From assembly GCA_021796315.1 (NCBI GenBank), contig JAJYOH010000363.1, positions 1-6,392 on the forward strand: a stretch of DNA of 6,392 bases, read 5' to 3'. Both the position numbers and the translations under genes were made by a program. Below the pieces are notes generated by a model, which was given only the letters and a program-made list of their open reading frames with translations, did not search any database and was not told where the DNA came from. The stretch is from Chloroflexota bacterium. Its GTDB lineage: Bacteria; Chloroflexota; Anaerolineae; Anaerolineales; Villigracilaceae. Shown piece by piece: positions 1-5,419 of the stretch. How positions within the stretch are numbered: position 1 is the first letter of the stretch; every line of letters begins with the position of its first letter.

Positions 1-538
1 TGTCGAGTTTGTTGAGATCGAGTTTGCCGAGAAAATCTTCGAACACGGATAAACGATCACTGCTGATTTCGCCGATCGGAGCGGAGCGCGTCGGGCCGGG
101 ACCTTGAGCGGGCGCCGCGCCGGACGATTCCATATCCTCCTCAGGCTTGATCTCAGCTGTCCTCATCACATTCTCGTCCACCAGAATGGGCACATGGGCA
201 CGTACGGCGAGCGCGATCGCATCTGATGTGCGTGAGTCTATGCTGATTTCCTTGCCATCCAGATCGGCGATGATGTTGCCGTAAAAAATATCTTCCTTGA
301 GCGAAACGATCTCGATCCGTTTGATCCTGGCGTTAAAAGCAGTGAAGACGTTTTTGAGCAGATCGTGAGTTAATGGGCGGGATGTTTCCACTTCCTGCAA
401 AGCCACCGTGATCGCTTCAGCTTCGTAAGGTCCGACCCAGATCGGAAGAAAACGGTCAGCGCCGACCTCGCGTAAAACCACCAGCCGGTGCGGCGCCATT
501 AGGTTAACACGAACACTGTCAATCGTCACTTCTATCAT
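1..538 (-). CDS. Bifunctional nuclease (DUF151) family protein, C-terminus cut by window edge
   Basis: Translation from the ATG at 538 gives 179 residues with no stop before the window edge, so the gene is partial at its 3' end. Residues 1-125 match the DUF151/bifunctional nuclease fold: the N-terminal strand MIEVTIDSVRV, the segment RPLTHDLL (54-61), FYGNI (85-89) and DSRTSDAIALAVR (101-113), which is the family's most conserved stretch. A Pro/Gly/Ala-rich linker (about 131-157) joins this to a short C-terminal helix with alternating Leu and Asp (162-179), a common tail in these proteins, so probably only a few residues are missing. Family members have been linked to DNase/RNase activity, but the biochemical role is poorly defined. 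GGAG lies 5-8 nt before the ATG. The gene starts 56 nt after the permease stop and may be cotranscribed with it. A TATGAT -10-like hexamer (564-569) lacks a convincing -35. Family assignment is firm; function is uncertain. Confidence 0.9.
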   Translation of the reverse strand, partial: MIEVTIDSVRVNLMAPHRLVVLREVGADRFLPIWVGPYEAEAITVALQEVETSRPLTHDLLKNVFTAFNARIKRIEIVSLKEDIFYGNIIADLDGKEISIDSRTSDAIALAVRAHVPILVDENVMRTAEIKPEEDMESSGAAPAQGPGPTRSAPIGEISSDRLSVFEDFLGKLDLNKLD

Positions 539-594
539 TTTTGCTCCAAGCGTATCTTATTCTATCATAACACTCTGAGCGGATTGTTACCGCG

Positions 595-1824
595 CTATTT
601 CCAAATAAATAGCTCGATCCAAACGATGCCAATGACGAGCGAAAGGATCGTGATCAAAAACCCGGTCTTTGTATATTCCCAAAATTCCAGTTTGACGCGG
701 CGGCGCGCGGCCACTTCCGCCACGATCAAATTTGCCACGGAGCCAAGCAAGGTCAGATTCCCCGCCAGCGTGGACATCAACGCGAGTGTCAGCCATCCCG
801 CACGCGGATTTGGCAATGCCAGAACGATCGGTTTAAGCAACAGAACCGCCGGAACATTCGACACGAGATTGCTCAGCACGACAGACACCAGCGATAGTAC
901 GGTGGCACTACTATCCAAAAGCGGACGCCCGATGCCATTCATCATGCTCTGTGTGATCCCGCTTTGTTCCATCGCGCCGCTGATAACAAAAAGCGCCGCA
1001 AAAAACACCAACAAACTCCAGTCGATGATCGACATTACTTTTTCGGGCTTGATGTGGCGCGTGAACAACAAAATACAAGCTGCCAAAAATGCCGCCAGTG
1101 CAATCGGTGCACCCACCAAAAAGGCGATCAACAATCCGCTGGTGACGATCAAGGTTTTTATAAGCAACGGACGATCTAAACGCGGCTCATGCAATTCAGG
1201 CATTTCAAAATGCTCTTTGTGAAATTCCTGTGGGTACATCCAGATCAAAATCAGCCAGATAATTCCCAGCGAAAGCAAGGCTGGCAAAATCAGTGAACGA
1301 AAAAAATCCAGATAGGAAATGCCGGATGCAATTCCGATGATCATATTTTGCGGATTTCCGGTCACCGTAGCCACCGAGCCGATATTGGCAGCGGTGGCCA
1401 GAGCGATCAAATAGGGGATCGGATTGCGGCGCAGAGTCAGAGTCAAGTCGAGGAGGAGAGGCGTCAGCATAAGACAAATGGTGTCGTTCAAGAATAATGC
1501 GCTGAGCAAGCCGACGAGAAAAATTTCCACCGCCAGTAATGTCCGCGGCGTGTGAGTTGATTTCATCAACAGGTCGGCCGCCAGCCGGAAAAATCCGGCT
1601 AGTTCAAGACTGGCATTAATGATCATCATGCTGAATAACAGAACGAGCGTGTTAATATCAAGAAAATTTTTGATCCGGTCGAAGTTGATCTGTACGGTGA
1701 CGAGTAAAAGCCCCACGCCGATCAGTGTCAGCGTGGTGCGGTTAACGCGCAGGCCCGGCCATCCGCCGATTGCGATTCCGATATAGGTCAAAATGATGAT
1801 GGGCAGAGTGATCCAAAGATTCAT
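595..1824 (-). CDS. SLC13 / ArsB-NhaD superfamily anion permease (YbiR-like)
   Basis: This is a 409-residue inner-membrane protein with about ten hydrophobic segments, close to the usual size for the citrate-transporter/ArsB-NhaD group. The two inverted halves are visible. The first has FLNDT (111-115) followed by ANIGSVATVTGNPQN (146-160). The second has LSNLVSNVPAVLLL (317-330) followed by GNLTLLGSVANLIV (355-368). In the ion-transporter superfamily these Asn/Gly-rich hairpin tips form the substrate and cation site. A hydrophilic loop rich in His and Glu (about 198-220) separates the halves. The order and GNPQN resemble E. coli YbiR, an uncharacterised member. The substrate cannot be read from sequence: a dicarboxylate, other anion, arsenite or Na+/H+ exchange are all possible. 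No Shine-Dalgarno sequence lies in the normal window before the ATG. The nearest (AAGGAG, 1857-1862) is separated from it by a hairpin, which casts some doubt on how the start is used. Confidence 0.88.
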   Translation of the reverse strand: MNLWITLPIIILTYIGIAIGGWPGLRVNRTTLTLIGVGLLLVTVQINFDRIKNFLDINTLVLLFSMMIINASLELAGFFRLAADLLMKSTHTPRTLLAVEIFLVGLLSALFLNDTICLMLTPLLLDLTLTLRRNPIPYLIALATAANIGSVATVTGNPQNMIIGIASGISYLDFFRSLILPALLSLGIIWLILIWMYPQEFHKEHFEMPELHEPRLDRPLLIKTLIVTSGLLIAFLVGAPIALAAFLAACILLFTRHIKPEKVMSIIDWSLLVFFAALFVISGAMEQSGITQSMMNGIGRPLLDSSATVLSLVSVVLSNLVSNVPAVLLLKPIVLALPNPRAGWLTLALMSTLAGNLTLLGSVANLIVAEVAARRRVKLEFWEYTKTGFLITILSLVIGIVWIELFIWK

Positions 1825-1831
1825 ATCATAA

Positions 1832-1856
1832 AAGAGACGACTTCGAGCCGCCTCTT
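1832..1856 (-). terminator. Stem-loop between acyltransferase stop and permease start: intrinsic terminator or SD-bridging hairpin
   Basis: In minus-strand RNA, AAGAGGCGGCU pairs with AGUCGUCUCUU around a CGA loop: 11 bp including two G-U wobbles. On the opposite strand the wobbles become A-C mismatches, so the structure is oriented for minus-strand RNA. It is followed by a short U-run (UUUUAU), as in an intrinsic terminator for the acyltransferase gene 12 nt upstream. However, the permease ATG follows the stem by only 7 nt, and an AAGGAG sits directly on the upstream side of the stem. When folded, SD-to-ATG spacing would be 7 nt, so the hairpin could instead promote permease translation. The sequence alone cannot decide. 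Confidence 0.5.
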
Positions 1857-1868
1857 CTCCTTCTGCTC

Positions 1869-2981
1869 TTACGCGTTGAGATGATACGTGTGATACGCGT
1901 TCTGGCAGGGATTGCCCCAGCAGATGTGCATCTCGCGCGCGGTCAGGTCAATGACCATGGCGTTGATGGTCTTCTCACGGTCGAGCGGGTCGCTCCATTG
2001 GGTGGCATGGTTGCAGATCGAATTCGGCAGGTTGACATGGTCCTTTTGAATGGTCTGCAGACTCTTGATCGTGTGCGACGAATTTTCCCTCAGCAGGCGG
2101 TTGGCGCGGAAATAACGCACACGCGACGAGATCAGTTCCTCCGGGTCGCTTTCGATTTCCTTCATCTGCTTATCAAGATAATGATTCGTGTGCACCAGGT
2201 AACCGTCGGTGCCGTGATGGATCTCGAAGTGTTTGGCGGAAACTTCAATGGAATACATCTCGCCGCTTTCGTGAGCGATCAGGTGGTTATATCCGGCCGC
2301 GCGGTGAGGGACGAGCACGCGTCCGATGGCGCCAGAGATGCGGCGTGCGGCCAGCACAGCGCGCGCCACCACCAGGCGCGGAATGCCGATGCGCGAATCG
2401 GTCGGGTAGACCGAGTCGATGAGTTGGGCGATGCCATAAGCGTTGAATCCCACATTGGGCAGAAGCCCGCCATACGTCATGGCAAGATAAGGCGGGTCGT
2501 CGTTTGGTCGAGCCGAGATCACATACGTATCATCTTCGTCTTCCGGCACCCAATCTTCGTTATGGGCTGCAAGGATATGCCCATCTGCGGTACGCTGTTC
2601 GTTGACTGCAAAGCTGGTGCAGCGTGTGAGATGGAGCGCATCCATCGTCACGGCTTCCATGACGTTGAGAGCCATGATATCGTCGAAGGCCGCGTTGGCG
2701 CCTTCTGCCATGCCTCGCATTTCGTCCACGTATTGCGGATAACGCTCTTCGGCAAAGGGCAGGTATTTGTGCGACTGGATCTGTGCACCTTCCCACGTCA
2801 GTTCGACCTGATCGTAGGATTGGTCAATTAGAATATGTGCGTTGGCGATGCTATGTTGAATTTGCTCGCGGCGCGCTTCGCCGATCTGTCGGCCCATTTC
2901 GCGGTGAGTGCCGGCTATTTCGATTAGCGGTGGGGCGGCATTGTGGCTGGGCGTGTTGGGTATTTCTATTTTGGGCAACAT
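1869..2981 (-). CDS. C45-family autoproteolytic acyltransferase/hydrolase (isopenicillin N acyltransferase-like)
   Basis: This 370-residue protein belongs to the acyl-CoA:6-aminopenicillanic acid acyltransferase family, which are N-terminal nucleophile enzymes cleaved autocatalytically before a Cys. The inferred nucleophile is Cys121 in RCTSF. Cleavage before it would yield an alpha fragment of about 120 residues and a beta fragment of about 250; the fungal enzyme is cut before Cys103. Supporting motifs are the EMGRQIGE helix (28-35), AHNEDW (139-144, probable active-site Asn/Asp), HTNHYLD (264-270), SSRVRYFRANRLL (285-297), ICNH (322-325) and CWGNPC (354-359). The residue before the nucleophile is Arg rather than the Gly of the fungal enzyme. 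No signal peptide is seen, so it is probably cytoplasmic. GGAGGA lies a few nt before the ATG, supporting this start. Bacterial homologues act on various amides or acyl donors; the substrate here is unknown and penicillin biosynthesis should not be assumed. Hairpins on both sides suggest it is transcribed largely alone. Confidence 0.88.
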   Translation of the reverse strand: MLPKIEIPNTPSHNAAPPLIEIAGTHREMGRQIGEARREQIQHSIANAHILIDQSYDQVELTWEGAQIQSHKYLPFAEERYPQYVDEMRGMAEGANAAFDDIMALNVMEAVTMDALHLTRCTSFAVNEQRTADGHILAAHNEDWVPEDEDDTYVISARPNDDPPYLAMTYGGLLPNVGFNAYGIAQLIDSVYPTDSRIGIPRLVVARAVLAARRISGAIGRVLVPHRAAGYNHLIAHESGEMYSIEVSAKHFEIHHGTDGYLVHTNHYLDKQMKEIESDPEELISSRVRYFRANRLLRENSSHTIKSLQTIQKDHVNLPNSICNHATQWSDPLDREKTINAMVIDLTAREMHICWGNPCQNAYHTYHLNA

Positions 2982-3010
2982 GTTTCCTCCTGCTGCTTCC
3001 TGTGTAAATA

Positions 3011-3041
3011 TTTATAGGCCTGATGGCGGGTTCACTCAGGC
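3011..3041 (-). promoter_or_regulatory. Possible promoter and operator-like dyad ahead of the acyltransferase gene
   Basis: On the minus strand a TATAAA hexamer (3011-3016) resembles a -10 element. The matching -35 region is poor (TGAGTG at 3033-3038, 16-nt spacer). A perfect 6-bp inverted repeat, GCCTGA (3018-3023) and TCAGGC (3036-3041) with 12 nt between, overlaps the putative -35 and spacer, where a repressor could bind. It lies between the upstream terminator and the strong ribosome site of the acyltransferase gene, so a promoter is expected somewhere here. The element choice is tentative. Confidence 0.3.
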
Positions 3042-3082
3042 ACGAAGGAATATTTGGTTTGAATTTTGCGAAGTGAGCTGTA

Positions 3083-3125
3083 AATCAAACCCGCCCCGGC
3101 AAATTATCACCGAGGCGGGCTGATT
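3083..3125 (-). terminator. Intrinsic terminator of the sigma factor operon
   Basis: CCCGCCCCGG (3090-3099) and CCGAGGCGGG (3110-3119) form a GC-rich 10-bp stem with one mismatch and a 10-nt loop. After a small internal loop the stem extends with AATCA (3083-3087) pairing TGATT (3121-3125). Read on the minus strand, the GC stem is followed by TTTGATTTA, a moderate U-rich tail. It begins about 22 nt after the stop of the bactofilin-like gene. The plus-strand reading has a weaker tail and no gene to terminate. Confidence 0.7.
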
Positions 3126-3146
3126 ATATCATGTGGGATAAGAGGC

Positions 3147-4160
3147 TCAAGACGCGGGCGGGATTGGTTCACTAGGGACCGCTATCGGGGCGGATGGGGA
3201 AGCGATCGTGCCCAGACCTGTAACTGGCCGCGTGCCGAACATCGTCATCATGACCGCGCCGGTTCCCACCAATCCAACGATGACGCTGGCCAGCCATCCG
3301 ATACAGGGTACCGTGTTGACAGTGCCAACGATGATCATTAACATGAAGGTTCCAAGGCCCGCTGATAGAACGGGCGCCCAGTTTTGGTGAATGGCTTTCG
3401 TGAAGCGGTCGCCAAGTTCGATGCCGATGGCGATCATGCCGAACAGCCAGGCCAGCACGAGCAGGAATACGCCCGCGAGAGCGACCGGGATGAGTATCAA
3501 GGTAACAACCAATATCACTAAAGCGATGGGGGCGAACATTGCTGTCAGGAAGCCAACCGTGCCGGCCATGAAGGGTTGTGAAACGATGGTTTGTGCCACG
3601 CGATCCAGTTGTGGATGCAGGAAGAGCATCAGGGTCATGGCGAGCACCGAGATCAAGATGGCCTGGGCCAGAATGCCAAAGACTTGTCCGAATGGGCTGG
3701 GGCGGATTTCCAAGAGGGGTACTTGAGGGACACTGGGCGGGTTTGTGGGAATGGCCGGTATCGAGATAGTGGGAGACAAATTGGTTACCACGTTACCGCC
3801 AATTTCCGCGCCCTCCGCGCGTTGGAGCGATCCGCCGACGGTGACCATGTCGCCGCCGAGCTGAGACTTTTCGCCCATAGTGGCTACACCCCCAATAACC
3901 ACGGCGTTGCCTGTCACCTGACCATCGAGCTTAAGGCTTCCGCCGATCAAGACCACGTCGCCTTTCACGATTGCATTGTTCTCAATTGTCACCTCTCCGC
4001 CGATGACAACCAGGTCACCATCCAGTGTTTCGCCGGACTTCAATGTAAAACCCTGACCGACAACCACGCGGCCATCGAGGGTTTTGTTCCATGCGTAGGC
4101 CGAATGGGCAGGCAGGAGCAACAACGCCAGCAACGCTAGAACATAAATCAGTTTTTTCAT
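3147..4160 (-). CDS. Exported bactofilin-like (polymer-forming) beta-repeat protein with C-terminal membrane domain
   Basis: The protein has 337 residues. Residues 1-23 form a signal peptide (KK, a Leu/Ala-rich core, likely cut after AYA). Residues 28-126 carry four or more short repeats of about 20 residues with the core G-D-x-V-x-I/V-G-G: GDLVVIGGEV (48-57), GDVVLIGGSL (67-76), GNAVVIGGVA (84-93) and GDMVTVGGSL (103-112). These are typical of the right-handed beta-helix in bactofilins and 'polymer-forming cytoskeletal' proteins. A Pro-rich linker (about 130-155) leads to roughly five membrane segments (about 159-181, 197-222, 224-247, 265-283, 286-308) and a Pro/Ser-rich tail. Classical bactofilins are cytoplasmic; here the repeat domain is predicted outside the membrane. 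AAGGAG lies 8 nt before the ATG, and the gene starts 3 nt after the anti-sigma stop, so it is in the sigma operon. Role unknown; an envelope scaffold or sensor is inference. Domain architecture is well supported. Confidence 0.82.
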   Translation of the reverse strand: MKKLIYVLALLALLLLPAHSAYAWNKTLDGRVVVGQGFTLKSGETLDGDLVVIGGEVTIENNAIVKGDVVLIGGSLKLDGQVTGNAVVIGGVATMGEKSQLGGDMVTVGGSLQRAEGAEIGGNVVTNLSPTISIPAIPTNPPSVPQVPLLEIRPSPFGQVFGILAQAILISVLAMTLMLFLHPQLDRVAQTIVSQPFMAGTVGFLTAMFAPIALVILVVTLILIPVALAGVFLLVLAWLFGMIAIGIELGDRFTKAIHQNWAPVLSAGLGTFMLMIIVGTVNTVPCIGWLASVIVGLVGTGAVMMTMFGTRPVTGLGTIASPSAPIAVPSEPIPPAS

Positions 4161-4163
4161 TTC

Positions 4164-4688
4164 TTACACTCCTTGCGGCAATCTAGCAAACCGCGTAATC
4201 GAAACAGTCCATATCAGTCCAAGCCCGCCGAATATTGATATAAGAACGAGCCAGCCGAGCGGTGAAATGAAGGTTTGGATCACGCGCATCAGGATCAAAC
4301 TTACTTCGCTCAAAGTCTGGACGGACGTTATAACAAAAAGGAAATAACCTACCGCGCTGGTGATCCATTCGGCGGGGGAACGCAGCGCTTCCTGGACGAA
4401 GGGACCGACCAACCAATAAATTAGTCCCAGCCCGCCGACAACGAAGATCAGCGTTCCGATGATCTGGTGGATGCGCGCTGCCTTGCGTTGTTCGGCCAGC
4501 CGCGCCTGGAAGCGATCCACAAACCCCGCGATGGGAGAGACCATCCGCACCGAATGCAATGCGAGATTCGATTCGGCAATGGCCGTGCAAGCCGCGCATG
4601 TCCGCAGATGGGATTGCAGTTCGCGTTTTTGTTCAGGTGTCAGAGGCTGGTCTACCAACAACCAATCTTCAAAAGGCCGGTGATTCAT
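4164..4688 (-). CDS. Membrane-anchored anti-sigma factor with zinc-finger (zf-HC2/ZAS-like) domain
   Basis: The protein has 174 residues. The N-terminal cytoplasmic part contains H27-x3-C31-x2-C34 (SHLRTCAAC), the hallmark of the zinc-binding anti-sigma (ZAS) domain that clamps ECF sigma factors. After a charged helical stretch (about 55-73) there are three hydrophobic segments (about 76-98, 109-127, 141-163), whereas many ZAS proteins have one. Little sequence is left outside the membrane, so there is no evident periplasmic sensor domain; a signal could come through the membrane part or through the downstream bactofilin-like protein. The start codon overlaps the end of the sigma gene by 20 bp and has a perfect ribosome site inside it, the usual arrangement that keeps sigma and anti-sigma in balance. 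The pairing with an ECF gene makes the assignment strong, although sequence beyond the zinc motif is not diagnostic. Confidence 0.87.
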   Translation of the reverse strand: MNHRPFEDWLLVDQPLTPEQKRELQSHLRTCAACTAIAESNLALHSVRMVSPIAGFVDRFQARLAEQRKAARIHQIIGTLIFVVGGLGLIYWLVGPFVQEALRSPAEWITSAVGYFLFVITSVQTLSEVSLILMRVIQTFISPLGWLVLISIFGGLGLIWTVSITRFARLPQGV

Positions 4689-5268
4689 GGGGCCTCCTTT
4701 CGGGTTTGGAGCGCGGGGATTCTTCCTGCCAAAGACCGGCCAGTTCGCGCCGCGCCCGGTGAAGGCGGGATTTAACCGCGCTTACTGTCAGGTGCAAAGC
4801 CTCGGCGATCTCGGCTTCGGAGCAATCGTTCCAGTAGCGCAGAACGATCGCGGCCCGGTCAACCGAGTCGAGGCGTTTGAGCAAGCCTTGCATCCGCGCC
4901 CGTTGTTCGCCGTGTATCATTTCCGATTCCGGGTTGGGCGCGTCTGCATCCGGTAATTCAAAGCCGCCATCCTCTTCGTCCTCGTCAATGGAGATCATCG
5001 AAAACTTGCGGCGGCGCAGACGGTCAATGCAATAGTGTGCGGCAATGGACAACAGCCAGGTCGCAAACGGACGCTTGCTATCGTAGCGATGCAAGTGCTG
5101 GAACGCCCTCAGGAAAGTTTCCTGCGCCGCATCTTCTGCAAGCTCCGCCTCGCCCAACATGCGGTAGCAGAGATTGTAGACGTGCGTCTGGTAGGCCTCA
5201 ACCAATTTGGTGAAAGCTTCTTCACTGCCTTGCTGGGCCTGGGCCACCCAGGCCATTTCATCGTTCAC
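4669..5268 (-). CDS. ECF-type RNA polymerase sigma factor (RpoE/SigW-like)
   Basis: This 199-residue protein has the two-domain architecture of sigma70 family group 4. Region 2 spans about 18-88, with DAAQETFLRAF (46-56) for core binding and FATWLLSIAAHYCIDRLRRRK (68-88), the -10 recognition helix. An acidic linker (about 94-118, IDEDEED and similar) follows, then region 4 (about 122-177) with the helix-turn-helix SEAEIAEALHLTVSAVKSRL (150-169), which reads the -35. There is no region 1.1 or 3 and no extra C-terminal domain; the last 20 residues are a charged tail that also encodes the next gene's ribosome site. Translation starts at GTG (5266-5268), with AAGGAG 5 nt upstream. The next in-frame ATG (codon 5) would be 17 nt from it. 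It is first in an operon with its anti-sigma factor and is preceded by an ECF-like promoter that it may itself recognise. It probably controls an envelope response, but the regulon is unknown. Confidence 0.95.
   Translation of the reverse strand: MNDEMAWVAQAQQGSEEAFTKLVEAYQTHVYNLCYRMLGEAELAEDAAQETFLRAFQHLHRYDSKRPFATWLLSIAAHYCIDRLRRRKFSMISIDEDEEDGGFELPDADAPNPESEMIHGEQRARMQGLLKRLDSVDRAAIVLRYWNDCSEAEIAEALHLTVSAVKSRLHRARRELAGLWQEESPRSKPERRPHESPAF
4693..4700 (-). promoter_or_regulatory. Ribosome binding site of the anti-sigma gene inside the sigma coding sequence
   Basis: AAAGGAGG is a near-perfect anti-16S match, 4 nt before the anti-sigma ATG (4686-4688). It also forms part of the sigma codons for Glu-Arg-Arg near its C-terminus. 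The overlap implies translational coupling of the two proteins. Confidence 0.75.
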
Positions 5269-5273
5269 GCCTT

Positions 5274-5279
5274 CTCCTT
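5274..5279 (-). promoter_or_regulatory. Ribosome binding site fixing the GTG start of the sigma gene
   Basis: AAGGAG is followed by 5 nt and then GTG (5266-5268). This spacing favours the GTG over the in-frame ATG at 5254-5256 as the sigma factor start. Confidence 0.7.
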
Positions 5280-5296
5280 GGACTTTCTACTTCCTT

Positions 5297-5322
5297 TACG
5301 AGAGAAAATGGAGAAAGTTGCA
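5297..5322 (-). promoter_or_regulatory. ECF-type promoter (TGCAAC-N16-CGTA), probable autoregulatory promoter of the sigma operon
   Basis: On the minus strand, TGCAAC (5317-5322) is followed by exactly 16 nt and then CGTA (5297-5300). This is the geometry of known ECF promoters with an AAC-containing -35 and a CGT-containing -10; the B. subtilis SigW type is TGAAAC-N16-CGTA. A T-run follows the -35, as is common in these promoters. Predicted transcription would begin near 5290, giving a leader of about 20 nt that just includes the ribosome site. Position, spacing and gene context agree; direct recognition by this sigma is inference. Confidence 0.6.
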
Positions 5323-5354
5323 TGATTCACTGTTTGGGAACTTTACCACAAAGA

Positions 5355-5381
5355 TTGAAAACCAAATATAGACTGTATAAT
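5355..5381 (+). promoter_or_regulatory. Sigma70-type promoter of the MFS transporter gene
   Basis: TTGAAA (5355-5360) and a perfect TATAAT (5376-5381) are spaced by 15 nt, slightly short of the ideal 17. ATTGAA one base upstream gives 16. Transcription would start near 5388, about 32 nt before the MFS start. It lies back to back with the ECF promoter, so the 151-nt gap serves both directions. Confidence 0.6.
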
Positions 5382-5419
5382 CAAATTATCCCGCTGATCG
5401 CACCGAGGAGAATGCCACG

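Noticed and set aside
568..589. TAACA-N12-TGTTA dyad between the permease and DUF151 genes
   Set aside because: Only 5 bp with a 12-nt loop and no U-run, so it is not a convincing terminator or operator.
584..1222. 212-codon open frame on the plus strand
   Set aside because: It is antisense to the permease gene, whose membrane segments and paired Asn/Gly motifs are clear; the product looks like non-coding translation rich in Ser, Thr and Asn.
1881..2831. 316-codon open frame on the plus strand
   Set aside because: It lies entirely antisense to the acyltransferase gene, which has clear family motifs and a strong ribosome site; the plus-strand translation shows no recognisable domain.
3784..4077. 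Repetitive DNA in the bactofilin-like gene, considered as a tandem repeat array
   Set aside because: The repetition is at protein level (beta-helix rungs of about 20 residues), with too much nucleotide divergence to be a DNA repeat or CRISPR.
3591..4139. 182-codon open frame on the plus strand, His/Asp-rich
   Set aside because: It is antisense to the beta-repeat domain of the bactofilin-like gene; its apparent periodicity is just the mirror of those repeats.
5336..5346. GGAACTTT on the plus strand as a second ECF -35 driving the MFS gene
   Set aside because: No CGT-containing -10 box lies 15-17 nt downstream, while a sigma70-like TTGAAA/TATAAT pair is present.
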